Shown piece by piece: positions 17,576 to 26,360 of a DNA stretch of 64,000 nucleotides. The stretch's first letter is position 1. Each line of letters starts with the position of its first letter. Made by a program: the position numbers and the translations under genes. Below the pieces are notes generated by a model. It worked only from the letters and a program-made list of their open reading frames with translations. It ran no database searches and was not told where the DNA came from. Source of the DNA: an uncultured Collinsella sp. (GTDB taxonomy: Bacteria > Actinomycetota > Coriobacteriia > Coriobacteriales > Coriobacteriaceae); NCBI GenBank assembly GCA_902464565.1, contig CABQJV010000004.1:1-64000 (forward strand), given 5' to 3'.

Positions 17576-17945
17576 TACCAACCAAGACAAGACCGCCCGT
17601 ACGCCGCGCTTGACGATCGACCAGAACGCTACGCCGGCAGGCGAGTCCGCCGACACCAAGCCCGAGGCCGGCGAGCAGCACGACAGCGCCGCCAACGACT
17701 TTGACGAGGCCATGGGTCTCATCAAAGGTACGGGCGCTGCTATCTGGAGCTACGCCGTGCGCCACCCCAACACTACGCTCGGCGCCTTGGCAGGCTTTAT
17801 TCTCGCCGTGCTGGTACTTACGTTGGGCCTGTGGGACACGCTCGTCATCGCATTCTTTGTGCTGATCGGCGCCGTGATCGGCCAGATTCGCGACGGCGAG
17901 AACGGTATCGTCAACTTCTTCGGCCGTCTGTTTAGCGGCCGCTAA
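17568..17945 (+). CDS. DUF2273 small membrane protein
   Basis: The 125-residue protein has a hydrophilic first 50 residues, then AAIWSYAVRHPNTTLGALAG and two membrane segments (GFILAVLVLTLGLWDTLVIA, FFVLIGAVIGQIRDG), ending in NFFGRLFSGR. This is the DUF2273 pattern, a partner of AmaP and Asp23. The GTG at 17568 has GGAGG six bases upstream and overlaps the amaP stop, which indicates translational coupling. The N-terminal extension is longer than in most DUF2273 proteins, which are about 60-80 residues. Confidence 0.8.
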   Translation: MSDTNQDKTARTPRLTIDQNATPAGESADTKPEAGEQHDSAANDFDEAMGLIKGTGAAIWSYAVRHPNTTLGALAGFILAVLVLTLGLWDTLVIAFFVLIGAVIGQIRDGENGIVNFFGRLFSGR

Positions 17946-17989
17946 TACGTATTCGACTGTCGCATCCGCGGCAGGCATAAGGAGGAACC

Positions 17990-18517
17990 ATGGCTTTTAA
18001 CACGAAGGTCGATGTAGCCGATACCGAGCTCGAGGCGAATGAGGCCGTCGCCGCCGAGGCGGAGGACGTAACGCTCGAGGACGAGGCACTCGTCGAGGCC
18101 GAGTCCGATGCGGGCGAGGATAACGAGGAGATGGACGAGGAGACGGACGAGTCCGAGGACTCGCTGACCTATTCCAACGGCGTGATCGAGAAAATCGTCG
18201 CCATGGCCACCCGCGAGGTGCCGCACGTTCTGGGCATGAAGGGTAACCTTATGCACTTTGTGCAGGAGCAGTTTGGTGCCGAGAACCTGACCAAGGGCGT
18301 GACGGTCGAGGTCACCGACGACAACCGCGTGGTCGTCAACATCTCGGTCATCATCGAGTACGGCGCCTATGCGCCTGCGATTTTTGACGATGTTAAGGCG
18401 CGCGTCACCGAGCGTCTGGCCGCGATGACCGGCCTTGAGGTGGCAGGCGTCAACCTGCGCATCGAGGATGTCATCACCCCGGAGGAGTACGAGCACCGCA
18501 CCAGCCAGCACGAGTAG
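17990..18517 (+). CDS. Asp23/Gls24 family envelope stress protein
   Basis: A very acidic N-terminal region (residues 8-58) leads into an Asp23 domain: NGVIEKIVAMATREVPHVLG, EQFGAENLTKGVTVEVTDDN, VNISVIIEYGAYAPAIFDDV and VAGVNLRIEDVITPEE. Asp23 is an abundant cell-envelope-associated protein that is anchored by AmaP and responds to alkaline or wall stress. AAGGAGG sits seven bases before the ATG, an unusually strong signal consistent with high expression. It is the last gene of the amaP operon: a repeat element touches its stop codon and a strong terminator follows at 18567. Confidence 0.9.
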   Translation: MAFNTKVDVADTELEANEAVAAEAEDVTLEDEALVEAESDAGEDNEEMDEETDESEDSLTYSNGVIEKIVAMATREVPHVLGMKGNLMHFVQEQFGAENLTKGVTVEVTDDNRVVVNISVIIEYGAYAPAIFDDVKARVTERLAAMTGLEVAGVNLRIEDVITPEEYEHRTSQHE

Positions 18518-18561
18518 CCTACCAAAAAGGGATGTTTATTTTGACAGGTTTTACCTGCGAA
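18518..18561. repeat. GGGACAG-family repeat after asp23
   Basis: CCTACCAAAAAGGGATG, then TTTATTTTGACAGGTTTTAC, is related base by base to the element at 45520-45562, including the bases after the hairpin. The stem CCTACCAAAA/TTTTGACAGG carries two mismatches. Both copies begin within three bases after a stop codon. Confidence 0.6.
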
Positions 18562-18566
18562 AACGC

Positions 18567-18609
18567 AAAACGGCCGGTCGCACGGATGTATGTGCGGCCG
18601 GCCGTTATT
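18567..18609 (+). terminator. Terminator of amaP-DUF2273-asp23 operon
   Basis: A 15-bp stem AACGGCCGGTCGCAC (18569-18583) against 18592-18606 has one mismatch and is followed by ATTTGT. The T run is short but the stem is very stable. Confidence 0.8.
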
Positions 18610-18722
18610 TGTATGCCCCCGACGCAGGCATACCGCTCGTCTAACTAAGGGTTGCAATCTTCGCGTTCCGCGTTACCCTAATGGGCGCATTGTTTCCAAA
18701 TTGTTAACGAGGGGTTGCCGTA

Positions 18723-19745
18723 ATGGCCGACGAACACGAGACCGAAAGCAAGGCATGGGCGATTGAAGCCGCTGCGGCAGAGGCGGCGTCGCGTGCCGCC
18801 GAGGAGATGCATCGTCCTCCGGTGGTGCCGATGGAGCGCGTTGTCGGTCGCGAGGATATCGAACGTGGCGAGCGCGCCGGCCGCAAGCGCAGCCAGGAGC
18901 CAGGCTTTCCGCGCTTTTTTGCCGAGCTCAATCTGGGCCTGGTCCTCACGGCCTTTGCCATCGTGGCCTTTAAAACCCCCAATCACTTTGCCTTCGGCGG
19001 CACCTCGGGCGTGTCGGTCATTCTGTCCACGCTGTTCCCGACTCTGCCCGTCGGCGTCTTTATGTGGATTATCAACGCGGTCTTGGTCATCCTGGGTTTT
19101 ATCTTTTTGGAGCGCAAGGCAATCCTTTGGAGCGTCTTTGCCTCGTTTGCGCTTTCGGCCTACGTCTCGCTGTTTGAGCTCTTCATTCCGTCGGATGTTT
19201 CGATGACGGGCGATATGTGGCTCGACCTGTGTTTTGCCGTCATCTTGCCGGCGCTGGGCAGTGCCATTGTCTTTGACATTGGCGCCTCCACGGGTGGTAC
19301 CGACATTCTTGCCATGATTCTCAAGCGCCGCACGACGCTCGAGATCGGCCGTGCCCTGTTGCTGGTCGATATCGGCATCGTGACCATCGCGGCTTTCCTG
19401 TATGGCCCGCGCGTCGGCCTGTACTGCGTGCTCGGTCTGTTTGCCAAGACGCTTGTGGTCGACAAGGCTATCGAGAGCATTCACCTTCGTAAGGTCTGCA
19501 CGATCATTTGCTCCGAGCCCCTTAAGGTCGAGGAGTTTATCGTCAAGCATCTCAACCGCACGGCAACGATCAGCCGTGGCTACGGCGCCTTCTCGGGCAA
19601 GTGCGTCACGGTGATTATGAGCGTGCTGAGCCGTCGCGAGGCAGTGCAACTGCGCCGCTATACCCGCGAGATTGACCCTGGCGCCTTCATCACCATCGTC
19701 GATAGCTCCGAAATCGTCGGCAAGGGCTTCCGCGGCACGAACTAG
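18723..19745 (+). CDS. YitT family membrane protein
   Basis: A charged, Ala-rich N-terminal region of about 60 residues precedes five or six membrane segments starting at LGLVLTAFAIVAF. FAFGGTSGVSVILSTLF and FDIGASTGGTDILAMIL are the paired glycine motifs of the YitT (DUF161) family. The C-terminal DUF2179 domain runs from about residue 255 (HLRKVCTIICSEP to SSEIVGKGF). Function is not established for the family; B. subtilis has several paralogues. AGGGG precedes the ATG by about nine bases. It lies between two terminated units and looks monocistronic. Confidence 0.85.
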   Translation: MADEHETESKAWAIEAAAAEAASRAAEEMHRPPVVPMERVVGREDIERGERAGRKRSQEPGFPRFFAELNLGLVLTAFAIVAFKTPNHFAFGGTSGVSVILSTLFPTLPVGVFMWIINAVLVILGFIFLERKAILWSVFASFALSAYVSLFELFIPSDVSMTGDMWLDLCFAVILPALGSAIVFDIGASTGGTDILAMILKRRTTLEIGRALLLVDIGIVTIAAFLYGPRVGLYCVLGLFAKTLVVDKAIESIHLRKVCTIICSEPLKVEEFIVKHLNRTATISRGYGAFSGKCVTVIMSVLSRREAVQLRRYTREIDPGAFITIVDSSEIVGKGFRGTN

Positions 19746-19895
19746 CCCGGGCGTACCCTTCGAATCATTGAATAAAGCCACCTGCGTTGCAAATCGGTCA
19801 TCTTGGGGTATTTGTCCTTACATTGGGCGATAATGATGCCAAAGACATCGTTTGCGATCCAGGTGATTCGCTCTAGATACGAAGGGATGATTTCG

Positions 19896-21284
19896 ATGTT
19901 CTGTTCGCAGTGTGGCGCCCCCATGGGCGATAACGACAAGTTCTGCGGCGTTTGCGGTGCCCCTAATACCGAGGTCAAGGCCGCCGGCCCCGCTCCGCAA
20001 GCTCAACCTCAGCCGCAGGGCCAGCCGTTTGCCCAGCCGCAGCCGCAGCCGTTCGTTGCGCCCCAGCCGGCTATGAACGCGCCCAAGGGTTGCATGGCTC
20101 AGGCCTTCAACGACATGCTTAAGGTTCCCGGCGCCTTGGTTCGCGTATGCCAAATCGCCTTTTTGCCGGCGCTGATCTGTGTTGTCTCGGTGCTGGTGCT
20201 GTTTATCCCCGTTATCGGAGGTATCGCAGCGGCCATTGGCTTTTTGCTCGCGTACGTGGCAAGCGTGTGCGGCGCGGGCTTTGCCATCGAGTGGGGTCGT
20301 GACCTGTCGCTCAAGGATGATAACGGCATGGAGCGTCCGCTGCTGCGCTCGACCTCGTTTGGATTGGGCATTTTCTCGTCTGTCATTACCGGTGTGCTCG
20401 AGTTCGTGGCCATTATTCCGGTGATTGGCGTGGTGTTCTCGGCTATCGAGAGCGTCGTGATCGGTGCCGTCGGTTCATATTATTTCAATGGTTCGAGCGG
20501 TCTCGAGGCCGCACTCTTCGGCTCGATGGGGCTGCTTGTCTTTGCCATGATCGTGTCGGTGGTACTGGGCATCTTCTTTAAGATGTTTGGTGATGCCGCC
20601 GTGATGCACTTTGCCGTCGCGGGGCGCGTGGAAAGCGCGTTTTCGCTCGAGAAGGTCTGGAAGTCTTATAAGGCCAACCTGGGCAAGCTATTCTGCGCCT
20701 CGATTCTTCCCGAGTTTTTGACGGGCATCGTGTCGCACATCATCACGTGGATCTTCACCGCCATCTTCGGCGCCATTGCTACGTTTGGTATGTATAGCTA
20801 TTACTATCGCCCCACGGGTCTTGAGGCAATCATCGAGGGCGGCGGCATTACGCTCATCCTGTTCTTGATGATCGTTGCCTTTGTCACGGTGTTCCTGACT
20901 GTGTTTGGCAAGATGCTCAAGTATCGCGCCGTTGGCTATTGGGCCGCGCGCTATGCCAGCGAGTGGGCCGATGAGGATGCCGACGATGTCCTGACGTTTG
21001 TGCTCCCGGGTGAGAAGAAGCCTACTCCTGCGGGATTCAACCCCACGGCCGCCACTGGTGCAGCCCCTGCACCGGCACCCGCACCTGCCCCTGCTCCGGC
21101 ACCCGCGCCCGCGCCAGCACCTGCCCCTGCACCCGCGCCCGCACCTGCCCCGGCACCTGCCCCGGCGCCTGCGCCTGCACCGGCGCCCGAGGCGACGCCT
21201 GCGGAGCCCGATTGGGATGCCCTTGCCACGCCGGCGGATGAGCCGGGCGATAATCCTGCTGCCGAAAACAATCAAACCGAATAG
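19896..21284 (+). CDS. Zinc-ribbon membrane protein with Ala-Pro repeat tail
   Basis: Residues 2-20 form a zinc ribbon (FCSQC, then FCGVC). A Pro/Gln-rich linker leads to a membrane domain (about 65-365) with six or more segments, including LVRVCQIAFLPALICVVSVL, resembling DUF4013-type proteins. Residues about 389-431 are an almost pure Ala-Pro repeat. The tail is acidic. The ATG at 19896 is chosen because GAAGGG lies nine bases before it; an ATG three codons earlier abuts that signal. Length is 462 residues. The AP tail should be stiff and extended, and its translation would favour EF-P or YebC help. Function unknown. A second zinc-ribbon membrane gene follows at 21480. Confidence 0.7.
   Translation: MFCSQCGAPMGDNDKFCGVCGAPNTEVKAAGPAPQAQPQPQGQPFAQPQPQPFVAPQPAMNAPKGCMAQAFNDMLKVPGALVRVCQIAFLPALICVVSVLVLFIPVIGGIAAAIGFLLAYVASVCGAGFAIEWGRDLSLKDDNGMERPLLRSTSFGLGIFSSVITGVLEFVAIIPVIGVVFSAIESVVIGAVGSYYFNGSSGLEAALFGSMGLLVFAMIVSVVLGIFFKMFGDAAVMHFAVAGRVESAFSLEKVWKSYKANLGKLFCASILPEFLTGIVSHIITWIFTAIFGAIATFGMYSYYYRPTGLEAIIEGGGITLILFLMIVAFVTVFLTVFGKMLKYRAVGYWAARYASEWADEDADDVLTFVLPGEKKPTPAGFNPTAATGAAPAPAPAPAPAPAPAPAPAPAPAPAPAPAPAPAPAPAPAPAPEATPAEPDWDALATPADEPGDNPAAENNQTE
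21061..21189 (+). repeat. In-frame Ala-Pro codon repeat
   Basis: About 21 GCN-CCN codon pairs in a row encode alternating Ala and Pro. Third positions vary, so the protein pattern is kept while the DNA is not an exact tandem repeat. Unit number may vary between strains. Confidence 0.85.
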
Positions 21285-21291
21285 TCGGTCG

Positions 21292-21327
21292 AGGCGCCCT
21301 GGGCAACTGAGCCCGGGGCGCCTTTTT
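21292..21327 (+). terminator. Terminator after zinc-ribbon gene
   Basis: AGGCGCCCTGGGC (21292-21304) pairs with GCCCGGGGCGCCT (21311-21323) with one G-T pair, then TTTTC. Confidence 0.9.
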
Positions 21328-21479
21328 CTACTGCGAAAGCAAGAAAATGCCTGGGAAAACGGTTGCAGCAATATTTCTCGGAAATTGATCAATGTTGCGC
21401 AACAACGTCGCGGCTATTGTTGAGAACATAGTCGTGTAAGGTTTGAAGGCGTGCAACGCCATAGGAAAAGGAGAGGCTT

Positions 21480-22142
21480 ATGTTCTGTCCCACTTGTGGT
21501 TCTCCCATTTCGGATGATGCCAAATTCTGCCCCGTCTGCGGTTCTGCCGTCGGTGCCGCTCCCGCTGCTCCTGCTCCGCAGCCTGCACCTCAGCCCCAGC
21601 CTGCTCCGCAGCCCACGCAGATTCAGCCCACTCCGGTTCAGGCAGTTCAACCTCAGCCTCAGCAGCAGTACGCCGGGCAGCAGCAGTATGCTCAGCAGCA
21701 GTATGCTCAGCAGCCTGCACCTGCCCCGATGGGCTATACTCCGATTAAAACCGACCGTGGCGTGATCGGCTGGCTCCTGCTTTCCATCGTGACCTGCGGC
21801 ATCTATTCATATTACTTCCTCTATTGCCTCGCCCGCGACATCAATGTCATGTGCCAGGACGACGGCGATTCCACGCCGGGTCTGGCAGCATTTATCCTGC
21901 TGTCGTTCGTGACCTGCGGCTTCTACGCACTCTACTGGTACTACAAGATCGGTAACCGCCTGCAGGCTAATGCTCCTCGCTATGGCCTGATGTTCCAGGA
22001 GAACGGTACCACCGTTCTTATGTGGCAGATCGTCGGCGCGCTGCTGTGCGGCCTTGGCCTCATCTTTGCCATGAACATCATCATCAAGAATACCAATGCC
22101 ATGGCAACGGCTTACAACGTCCGTCTTGGCGCTCGTGCCTAA
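21480..22142 (+). CDS. Zinc-ribbon DUF4234 membrane protein
   Basis: The 220-residue protein begins with a zinc ribbon (FCPTC, FCPVC) followed by an 80-residue Pro/Gln/Ala-rich linker with QQQYA repeats. The C-terminal part is a DUF4234 domain: WLLLSIVTCGIYSYYFLYCL, FILLSFVTCGFYALYWYYKI and MWQIVGALLCGLGLIFAMNI form three membrane segments with the repeated TCGxY motif. Family function is unknown. AAAGGAGAGG precedes the ATG. It shares its zinc-ribbon plus flexible-linker layout with the gene at 19896, although the membrane domains differ. The DUF2752 gene overlaps or touches its stop. Confidence 0.8.
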   Translation: MFCPTCGSPISDDAKFCPVCGSAVGAAPAAPAPQPAPQPQPAPQPTQIQPTPVQAVQPQPQQQYAGQQQYAQQQYAQQPAPAPMGYTPIKTDRGVIGWLLLSIVTCGIYSYYFLYCLARDINVMCQDDGDSTPGLAAFILLSFVTCGFYALYWYYKIGNRLQANAPRYGLMFQENGTTVLMWQIVGALLCGLGLIFAMNIIIKNTNAMATAYNVRLGARA

Positions 22143-22632
22143 CGATAAGAGCGGCGTGAACAGTTCCCAGGGACATAAGGGCGCGGCGGAACTCATTCGC
22201 CGCGCCCTTTCTTGCATCGGCGCGCTCTTTGTCGCCTGGCTCGCACTTTACCTGCTCGATATCGGCTGCGTGTTTCGCCTGATGACGGGCATTCCCTGTC
22301 CGGGATGTGGCATGACGAGGGCCTGGCTGGCAGCACTGCGCCTCGATTTTGCGGCGGCCTTTGCCTACCATCCGCTGTTTTGGGTGGTGCCGATTGCGTT
22401 TGCGCTCGCGTTCGTGCGAGAGGAGGTGGCATCGAGCAAGCTAAAGCGCGGCATCGACATTGCGGTTATTGTTCTGTGCGTGCTGGTCGTTGCCGTATGG
22501 ATCGTGCGCCTTATCAACCCGGCAGACGCGGGCCTGCTCTTTGGTGGTCACGCTCCCGCCGGAGTTCCCACCGATATCATCCACCTCGAAACCCCACGCT
22601 GGCTCACCATCCTCCGCTCTTACTTGTCGTGA
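22135..22632 (+). CDS. DUF2752 membrane protein
   Basis: The DUF2752 signature is clear: VFRLMTGIPCPGCGMTRAW, where the CPGCGxTR motif follows a membrane segment, then LDFAAAFAYHPLFWVVPIAF and two more membrane segments. Length is 165 residues from the GTG at 22135, which overlaps the stop of the DUF4234 gene by eight bases and suggests coupling. An ATG at 22096 and a GTG at 22156 are alternatives; none has a strong SD. The family often sits beside DUF4234/CD225-type membrane genes. Function unknown. Confidence 0.75.
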   Translation: MPNDKSGVNSSQGHKGAAELIRRALSCIGALFVAWLALYLLDIGCVFRLMTGIPCPGCGMTRAWLAALRLDFAAAFAYHPLFWVVPIAFALAFVREEVASSKLKRGIDIAVIVLCVLVVAVWIVRLINPADAGLLFGGHAPAGVPTDIIHLETPRWLTILRSYLS

Positions 22633-22664
22633 CGGAGGACGCGCTAGAAAAGCGGTCGACACAT

Positions 22665-22703
22665 AAGCGGGGGCGAACGTTGAGATAACGTTCGCCCCCG
22701 CTT
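22665..22703. terminator. Bidirectional terminator
   Basis: AAGCGGGGGCGAACGTT (22665-22681) and its perfect complement (22687-22703) enclose a five-base loop. It separates the convergent DUF2752 and M20 genes and can act both ways, though T runs are short. Confidence 0.75.
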
Positions 22704-22738
22704 TGCTCTAGCCAGGTTGTTATGGGTGGGCGTGACGG

Positions 22739-24202
22739 CTACTCGCCATGCTTCTCCTCGTGGCGAGCGGCGGCACGGGCATCGTGAATGCCCTTGATGG
22801 CGGCATGGCGGGCGGTACGGGCATCGTGCATGGCGTCGCGGGCCTCGGCGGCCGTTGCCTTGGCAGAGCGCAACTTGGCTGCCAGGTCGGGATTGGTCTC
22901 GGCAACCGCGGCGATCGTGGGGCCGTCGAGCTCTTCTTGCGTGGGCTCGGCCAAAAAGTCGATGGCATACTGAGCGGCTACCATGGAGCCCTTGGCGAGC
23001 ACGCTCTCGTCGATCTTATAGAAGCAGGAGTGCTGGGCATAGGTGGCGCCAATCTGGGGGTTGCGCGTGCCAACAAAGGCGAGCACGCCCGGTACGCGGC
23101 GCAGATACTCCGAGAAGTCCTCGCCCGAAAGCGTGCCGCGGTAATGGCCCTCGCCCGCGGGGCCCAAGCACTTGAGCACAGCTTGGCGGCAGCGCTCGCT
23201 CGAGGCGGCATCGTTTTCGACCTTGTAGTTGGCGATGGTGTAGTCGGTGAGTTCGGCCTCGGCGCCCAGAGCAGCCGCGGTGTGCTCCACGATGCGGCGC
23301 ATAAGTTCGGGCATCTCCTCATGCGTCCTGTCGCCATAGGTGCGTACCGTGCCGGCGAGGTACGCCGTGCCGGCGATAACGTTGCGCGCGGTGCCGCCAT
23401 GCAGCTCGCCGACGGTGATGACGGCGGGTTCGTAGGGGCTAATCTCGCGCGAGACGATGGTCTGCAGGGCGTTGACGATTTCGGCGGCAACCATAACGGC
23501 GTCGTGGCCGCGCTGGGGCATGGCGCCATGGCACGAGGTGCCGCGGACGTCGATGCGGAACCAGTCGGTGTTTGCCATGCGTGGGCCGGGCTCGCAGCTT
23601 ACGGTGCCGGCGTCGACCTCGCTCCAGATGTGCGCGGCGTAGGCGCCGTCGACGCCGTCGAGTACGCCCGCGCCGATCATGAGCTTGGCGCCCTGGCCGT
23701 TTTCCTCGCTGGGCTGGAATACGATGCGAATCTCGCCGTGGATGTCATCGGTCATGTGGCGCAGGATTTGCAGCGTGCCGAGCATCATGGCGATATGGCA
23801 GTCGTGACCGCAGGCGTGCATGCAGCCCTCGTTGACGCTGGCGAACTCCTCGCCGGTTTGCTCGGTGACAGGCAGGGCGTCGATGTCGGCGCGCAGCAGG
23901 ATACGGCGGCGCGGCGTGCCGTCCTCGCGGTAGGCATCGGGCGCGGTACCGCGAAGCGTTGCCACCAAGCCGGTCTTGAGCGGACGCTCGTAGGGGATAT
24001 TCATGGCGTCGAGCTGGTTGGCGATGTCGGAGGTCGTGCGCTCTTCGGCAAGGCTCAGCTCCGGGTGCTTATGGAAGTGCCGGCGCTGCTTGATGATATA
24101 GGGTTCAAACTCGGTGGCAATATCTCGGATGGCCGCGGTGACGTCGTCTGCCGCGCGAACCTCGGTTGCCGCCATAATCTGCTGTGCCTTGGTCTTCGTC
24201 AT
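22739..24202 (-). CDS. M20-family amidohydrolase (metallopeptidase)
   Basis: The protein is an M20D-type amidohydrolase of the IAA-amino-acid/N-acyl-amino-acid hydrolase group. RRHFHKHPELSLAEERT, LRADIDALPVTEQTGEEFAS, MHACGHDCHIAMMLG (metal-binding Cys/His), VFQPSEENGQGAKLMI (catalytic Glu), and GTSCHGAMPQRGHDAV are in the expected order, with LSGEDFSEYL near the end. Length is 487 residues, longer than the usual 390-400 because of a C-terminal Ala/Arg/His-rich helix (about 445-487). The ATG at 24202 has AAGGAG eight bases upstream. The product would release amino acids from N-acyl or amide conjugates in the cytoplasm. It is divergent from the YtcJ-like gene. Confidence 0.88.
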   Translation of the reverse strand: MTKTKAQQIMAATEVRAADDVTAAIRDIATEFEPYIIKQRRHFHKHPELSLAEERTTSDIANQLDAMNIPYERPLKTGLVATLRGTAPDAYREDGTPRRRILLRADIDALPVTEQTGEEFASVNEGCMHACGHDCHIAMMLGTLQILRHMTDDIHGEIRIVFQPSEENGQGAKLMIGAGVLDGVDGAYAAHIWSEVDAGTVSCEPGPRMANTDWFRIDVRGTSCHGAMPQRGHDAVMVAAEIVNALQTIVSREISPYEPAVITVGELHGGTARNVIAGTAYLAGTVRTYGDRTHEEMPELMRRIVEHTAAALGAEAELTDYTIANYKVENDAASSERCRQAVLKCLGPAGEGHYRGTLSGEDFSEYLRRVPGVLAFVGTRNPQIGATYAQHSCFYKIDESVLAKGSMVAAQYAIDFLAEPTQEELDGPTIAAVAETNPDLAAKLRSAKATAAEARDAMHDARTARHAAIKGIHDARAAARHEEKHGE

Positions 24203-24370
24203 GGTCGATTTGCTCCTTGCTGGGTTGATTGCAAAATCGTACAGGCTTTCTCCAGTATGCCACCTGCCGCTAGGGCTGGTAAAGTTGCCGTTTGCCGCTT
24301 GGGGTTTTGTAACAAGAGCGGGGGAGTACACTCGGGGGTGTTGAATTTCCTGCCAGAGATGGGGACGCCC

Positions 24371-26008
24371 ATGCAACATATCGATCGGATTATCTGCTCC
24401 AAGAACGTTTTTACCGCGCAAGACGGCATCGATGCCGCCCGCGAGCTGGCGATTGCCATTGCAGGTGATCGCATCGTCGCGGTCGGCGCGCCCGATGACG
24501 TGATTGCCGCCGCACCTGCCGCCACGCCGGTGGTCGACTACGGCGAGCAATTCATCTGCCCCGGTTTCCATGACGCCCACCTGCACTTCTTCCATACCTC
24601 GGTCGGTTCCTCGCCGTACATGCTCATGGATATGGGCACGTCAGAGGCGGCACTGGTGCAACATGCGCTCGAGTTTTCCCAGGGCCTGCCCAATGACGCC
24701 TGGGTCGTGACCCAGGGCTGGCGCGATTACCGCTGGGATCCGCCCGAGCACCCTACCAAGGCTTCCCTCGACGCCGCCTTCCCCGATCGCCCCTGTGTTA
24801 TGTATTCGGGCGATGGGCATACCCTGTGGCTCAACAGCCGCGCGCTCGAGGCACTCGGCGTGACGCGTGACAGCGAGCCGCCGGCGGGTGGCAGCTACGA
24901 CAAGGATGCAAACGGCGAACTCACGGGCATTGCTCACGAGGCGGCTGCCATGCAGCTGCTACCGCGCTGCCTTGAGTGGCTGGGGGAGGATCGCATCGCA
25001 AGCGCTTACGCCGATCAAATGAGGCGTATGGCCGAGCAGGGCATCACCTCGATCTGCGATATGTCGCTCATGCCCATGCCGGGTTGCGATTTTATCCGCG
25101 ACGACGTCTACGACAAACTGCAGGCAGCCGGCAAGCTGGGCATCCGAGCCCATCTGTTCCCCACGCTGCTGGATGACCAGTCGCGCTTGGAAGAACTCCA
25201 GACCCGCTACGCAAACAACGCGCTGCTCTCGGCGCCAGGCTTTAAACAGTTTTTCGACGGTGTGTCGAGCGAACACACGGCATATCTCACCGAGCCCTAT
25301 ACCAATCCGCGCTTCCCGGGCGACCAGGGCCGTCTGACGGTTCCCGCCGAGCGCATGCGCAAGCTAGTTCTGGCGTCCGCGGAGCGCGGCCACACCGTGC
25401 GCATCCACGTCATCGGCGACGGTGCGATTCATGCCGCGCTCGATATCTTTGAGGAGGCCTCCGACCTGTACGGGCTGCCCCAGCACGGCCATAACACGCT
25501 CGAGCACCTGGAGAACCTTCTGCCCGAGGACATCGATCGTCTACGCAAGCTTAACGTCGTTGCCTCGAGCCAGCCCTGTCACATTACACTCGACCCGGGT
25601 GGACCGGAGCGCGATCTGGGCCTGGAGCGCAGCCGCATCATGTGGCCGTTTGCGACCTATAAGCAGCGCGGCATTCGCCAAGCCTTCGGTACCGACAGCC
25701 CTATCACAGCTGTTACAAGCATGAACGTGCTCTACACGGCTATCACGCGCCAGGATCCCAAAAGCCACTGGCCCGAGGGCGGCTGGCTGCCGAGCGAGCG
25801 CATCGATGCGGCCACAGCTCTGCGCAACTATACCCTGGGCAGCGCGTACGCAGCGGGCGACGAGCAAAACCTCGGCAGCTTGGAGCCCGGCAAGTATGCC
25901 GACCTGGTAGTCCTGGACCAAAACCCGCTCACCGTTGACCCCCAAGAACTGCAAGCCACCAAGGTTCAGGCCACCTACCTGGCAGGTAACTTGATTTACG
26001 AGCGCTAA
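24371..26008 (+). CDS. YtcJ-like amidohydrolase
   Basis: The 545-residue protein belongs to the amidohydrolase 3 (YtcJ) group. The metal-binding HxH is in FHDAHLHFFHTS, later ligands lie in RIHVIGDGAIHAALDIFE and FGTDSPITAVTSMN, and the C-terminal strand GKYADLVVLDQNPL is the family's closing beta sandwich. It would hydrolyse an amide bond in a cytoplasmic substrate; which one is not known. The ATG at 24371 follows GGGGA by five bases; an ATG four codons upstream is possible. Its divergence from the M20 amidohydrolase suggests a shared scavenging role, but this is only inference. Confidence 0.85.
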   Translation: MQHIDRIICSKNVFTAQDGIDAARELAIAIAGDRIVAVGAPDDVIAAAPAATPVVDYGEQFICPGFHDAHLHFFHTSVGSSPYMLMDMGTSEAALVQHALEFSQGLPNDAWVVTQGWRDYRWDPPEHPTKASLDAAFPDRPCVMYSGDGHTLWLNSRALEALGVTRDSEPPAGGSYDKDANGELTGIAHEAAAMQLLPRCLEWLGEDRIASAYADQMRRMAEQGITSICDMSLMPMPGCDFIRDDVYDKLQAAGKLGIRAHLFPTLLDDQSRLEELQTRYANNALLSAPGFKQFFDGVSSEHTAYLTEPYTNPRFPGDQGRLTVPAERMRKLVLASAERGHTVRIHVIGDGAIHAALDIFEEASDLYGLPQHGHNTLEHLENLLPEDIDRLRKLNVVASSQPCHITLDPGGPERDLGLERSRIMWPFATYKQRGIRQAFGTDSPITAVTSMNVLYTAITRQDPKSHWPEGGWLPSERIDAATALRNYTLGSAYAAGDEQNLGSLEPGKYADLVVLDQNPLTVDPQELQATKVQATYLAGNLIYER

Positions 26009-26031
26009 CCCCATCCGCATCGCCATTTTGC

Positions 26032-26260
26032 TGCACTGACTTTTCTGAATGCCGGGCCCGAATTAGTTAGCCTGCCTCCCGTGTGGCTCCGGAGGGGCGG
26101 GGCATAAGGTTTATCGCGAGTTCCGCACGAGCCGAAGGCCACTTAATGTGGCCTTCGTGCGAGCAGGACTGCCCGAGCAGGAAACCTTACGCCCCGCCCC
26201 TCCGGAGCCACACGGGAGGCATCGCTAAGTTGTCCCCCGGCATTCAGAAAATCTAAGTGC
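26032..26260. repeat. 229-bp long palindrome upstream of groES
   Basis: Two arms of about 110 bases mirror each other. The outermost 24 bases match loosely around TTTTCTGAATGCCGGG. A 40-base block starting TGCCTCCCGTGTGGC (26074) matches its complement (to 26222) with one difference. An inner CGAAGGCCAC/GTGGCCTTCG hairpin closes around TTAAT near 26144. Short unmatched blocks separate the matched ones. There is no reading frame. It fills most of the 380-base gap between the YtcJ-like gene and groES. Confidence 0.85.
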
Positions 26261-26289
26261 CAAAAAATAAGATTTTTTGACTCCGTGTT

Positions 26290-26360
26290 GTATAACCCGC
26301 CATTCGTGGGTACCATTCAACGCGTACGCAAACAAAAAGGGTTAATTCGCGTGGTATAAC
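26290..26360 (+). promoter_or_regulatory. Candidate groESL promoter region
   Basis: Two TATAAC hexamers occur in similar settings (GTATAACCCGC at 26290 and GTATAACCGCG at 26354), 64 bases apart. Neither has a good -35 box. No CIRCE (TTAGCACTC dyad) and no HAIR-type dyad is visible, so the usual HrcA or HspR sites appear absent. Confidence 0.3.

Noticed and set aside
20688..21392. Arg/Gly-rich frame antisense to the Ala-Pro tail
   Set aside because: The RGRCRGR pattern is just the complement of GCN-CCN codons.
22739..24595. 618-residue minus-strand frame as the M20 gene
   Set aside because: The extra N-terminal part has no family similarity; AAGGAG before 24202 sets the start.
22748..26008. 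1086-residue plus-strand frame spanning the M20 gene and the YtcJ-like gene
   Set aside because: The first part is antisense to the M20 hydrolase; only the part from 24371 is a real protein.
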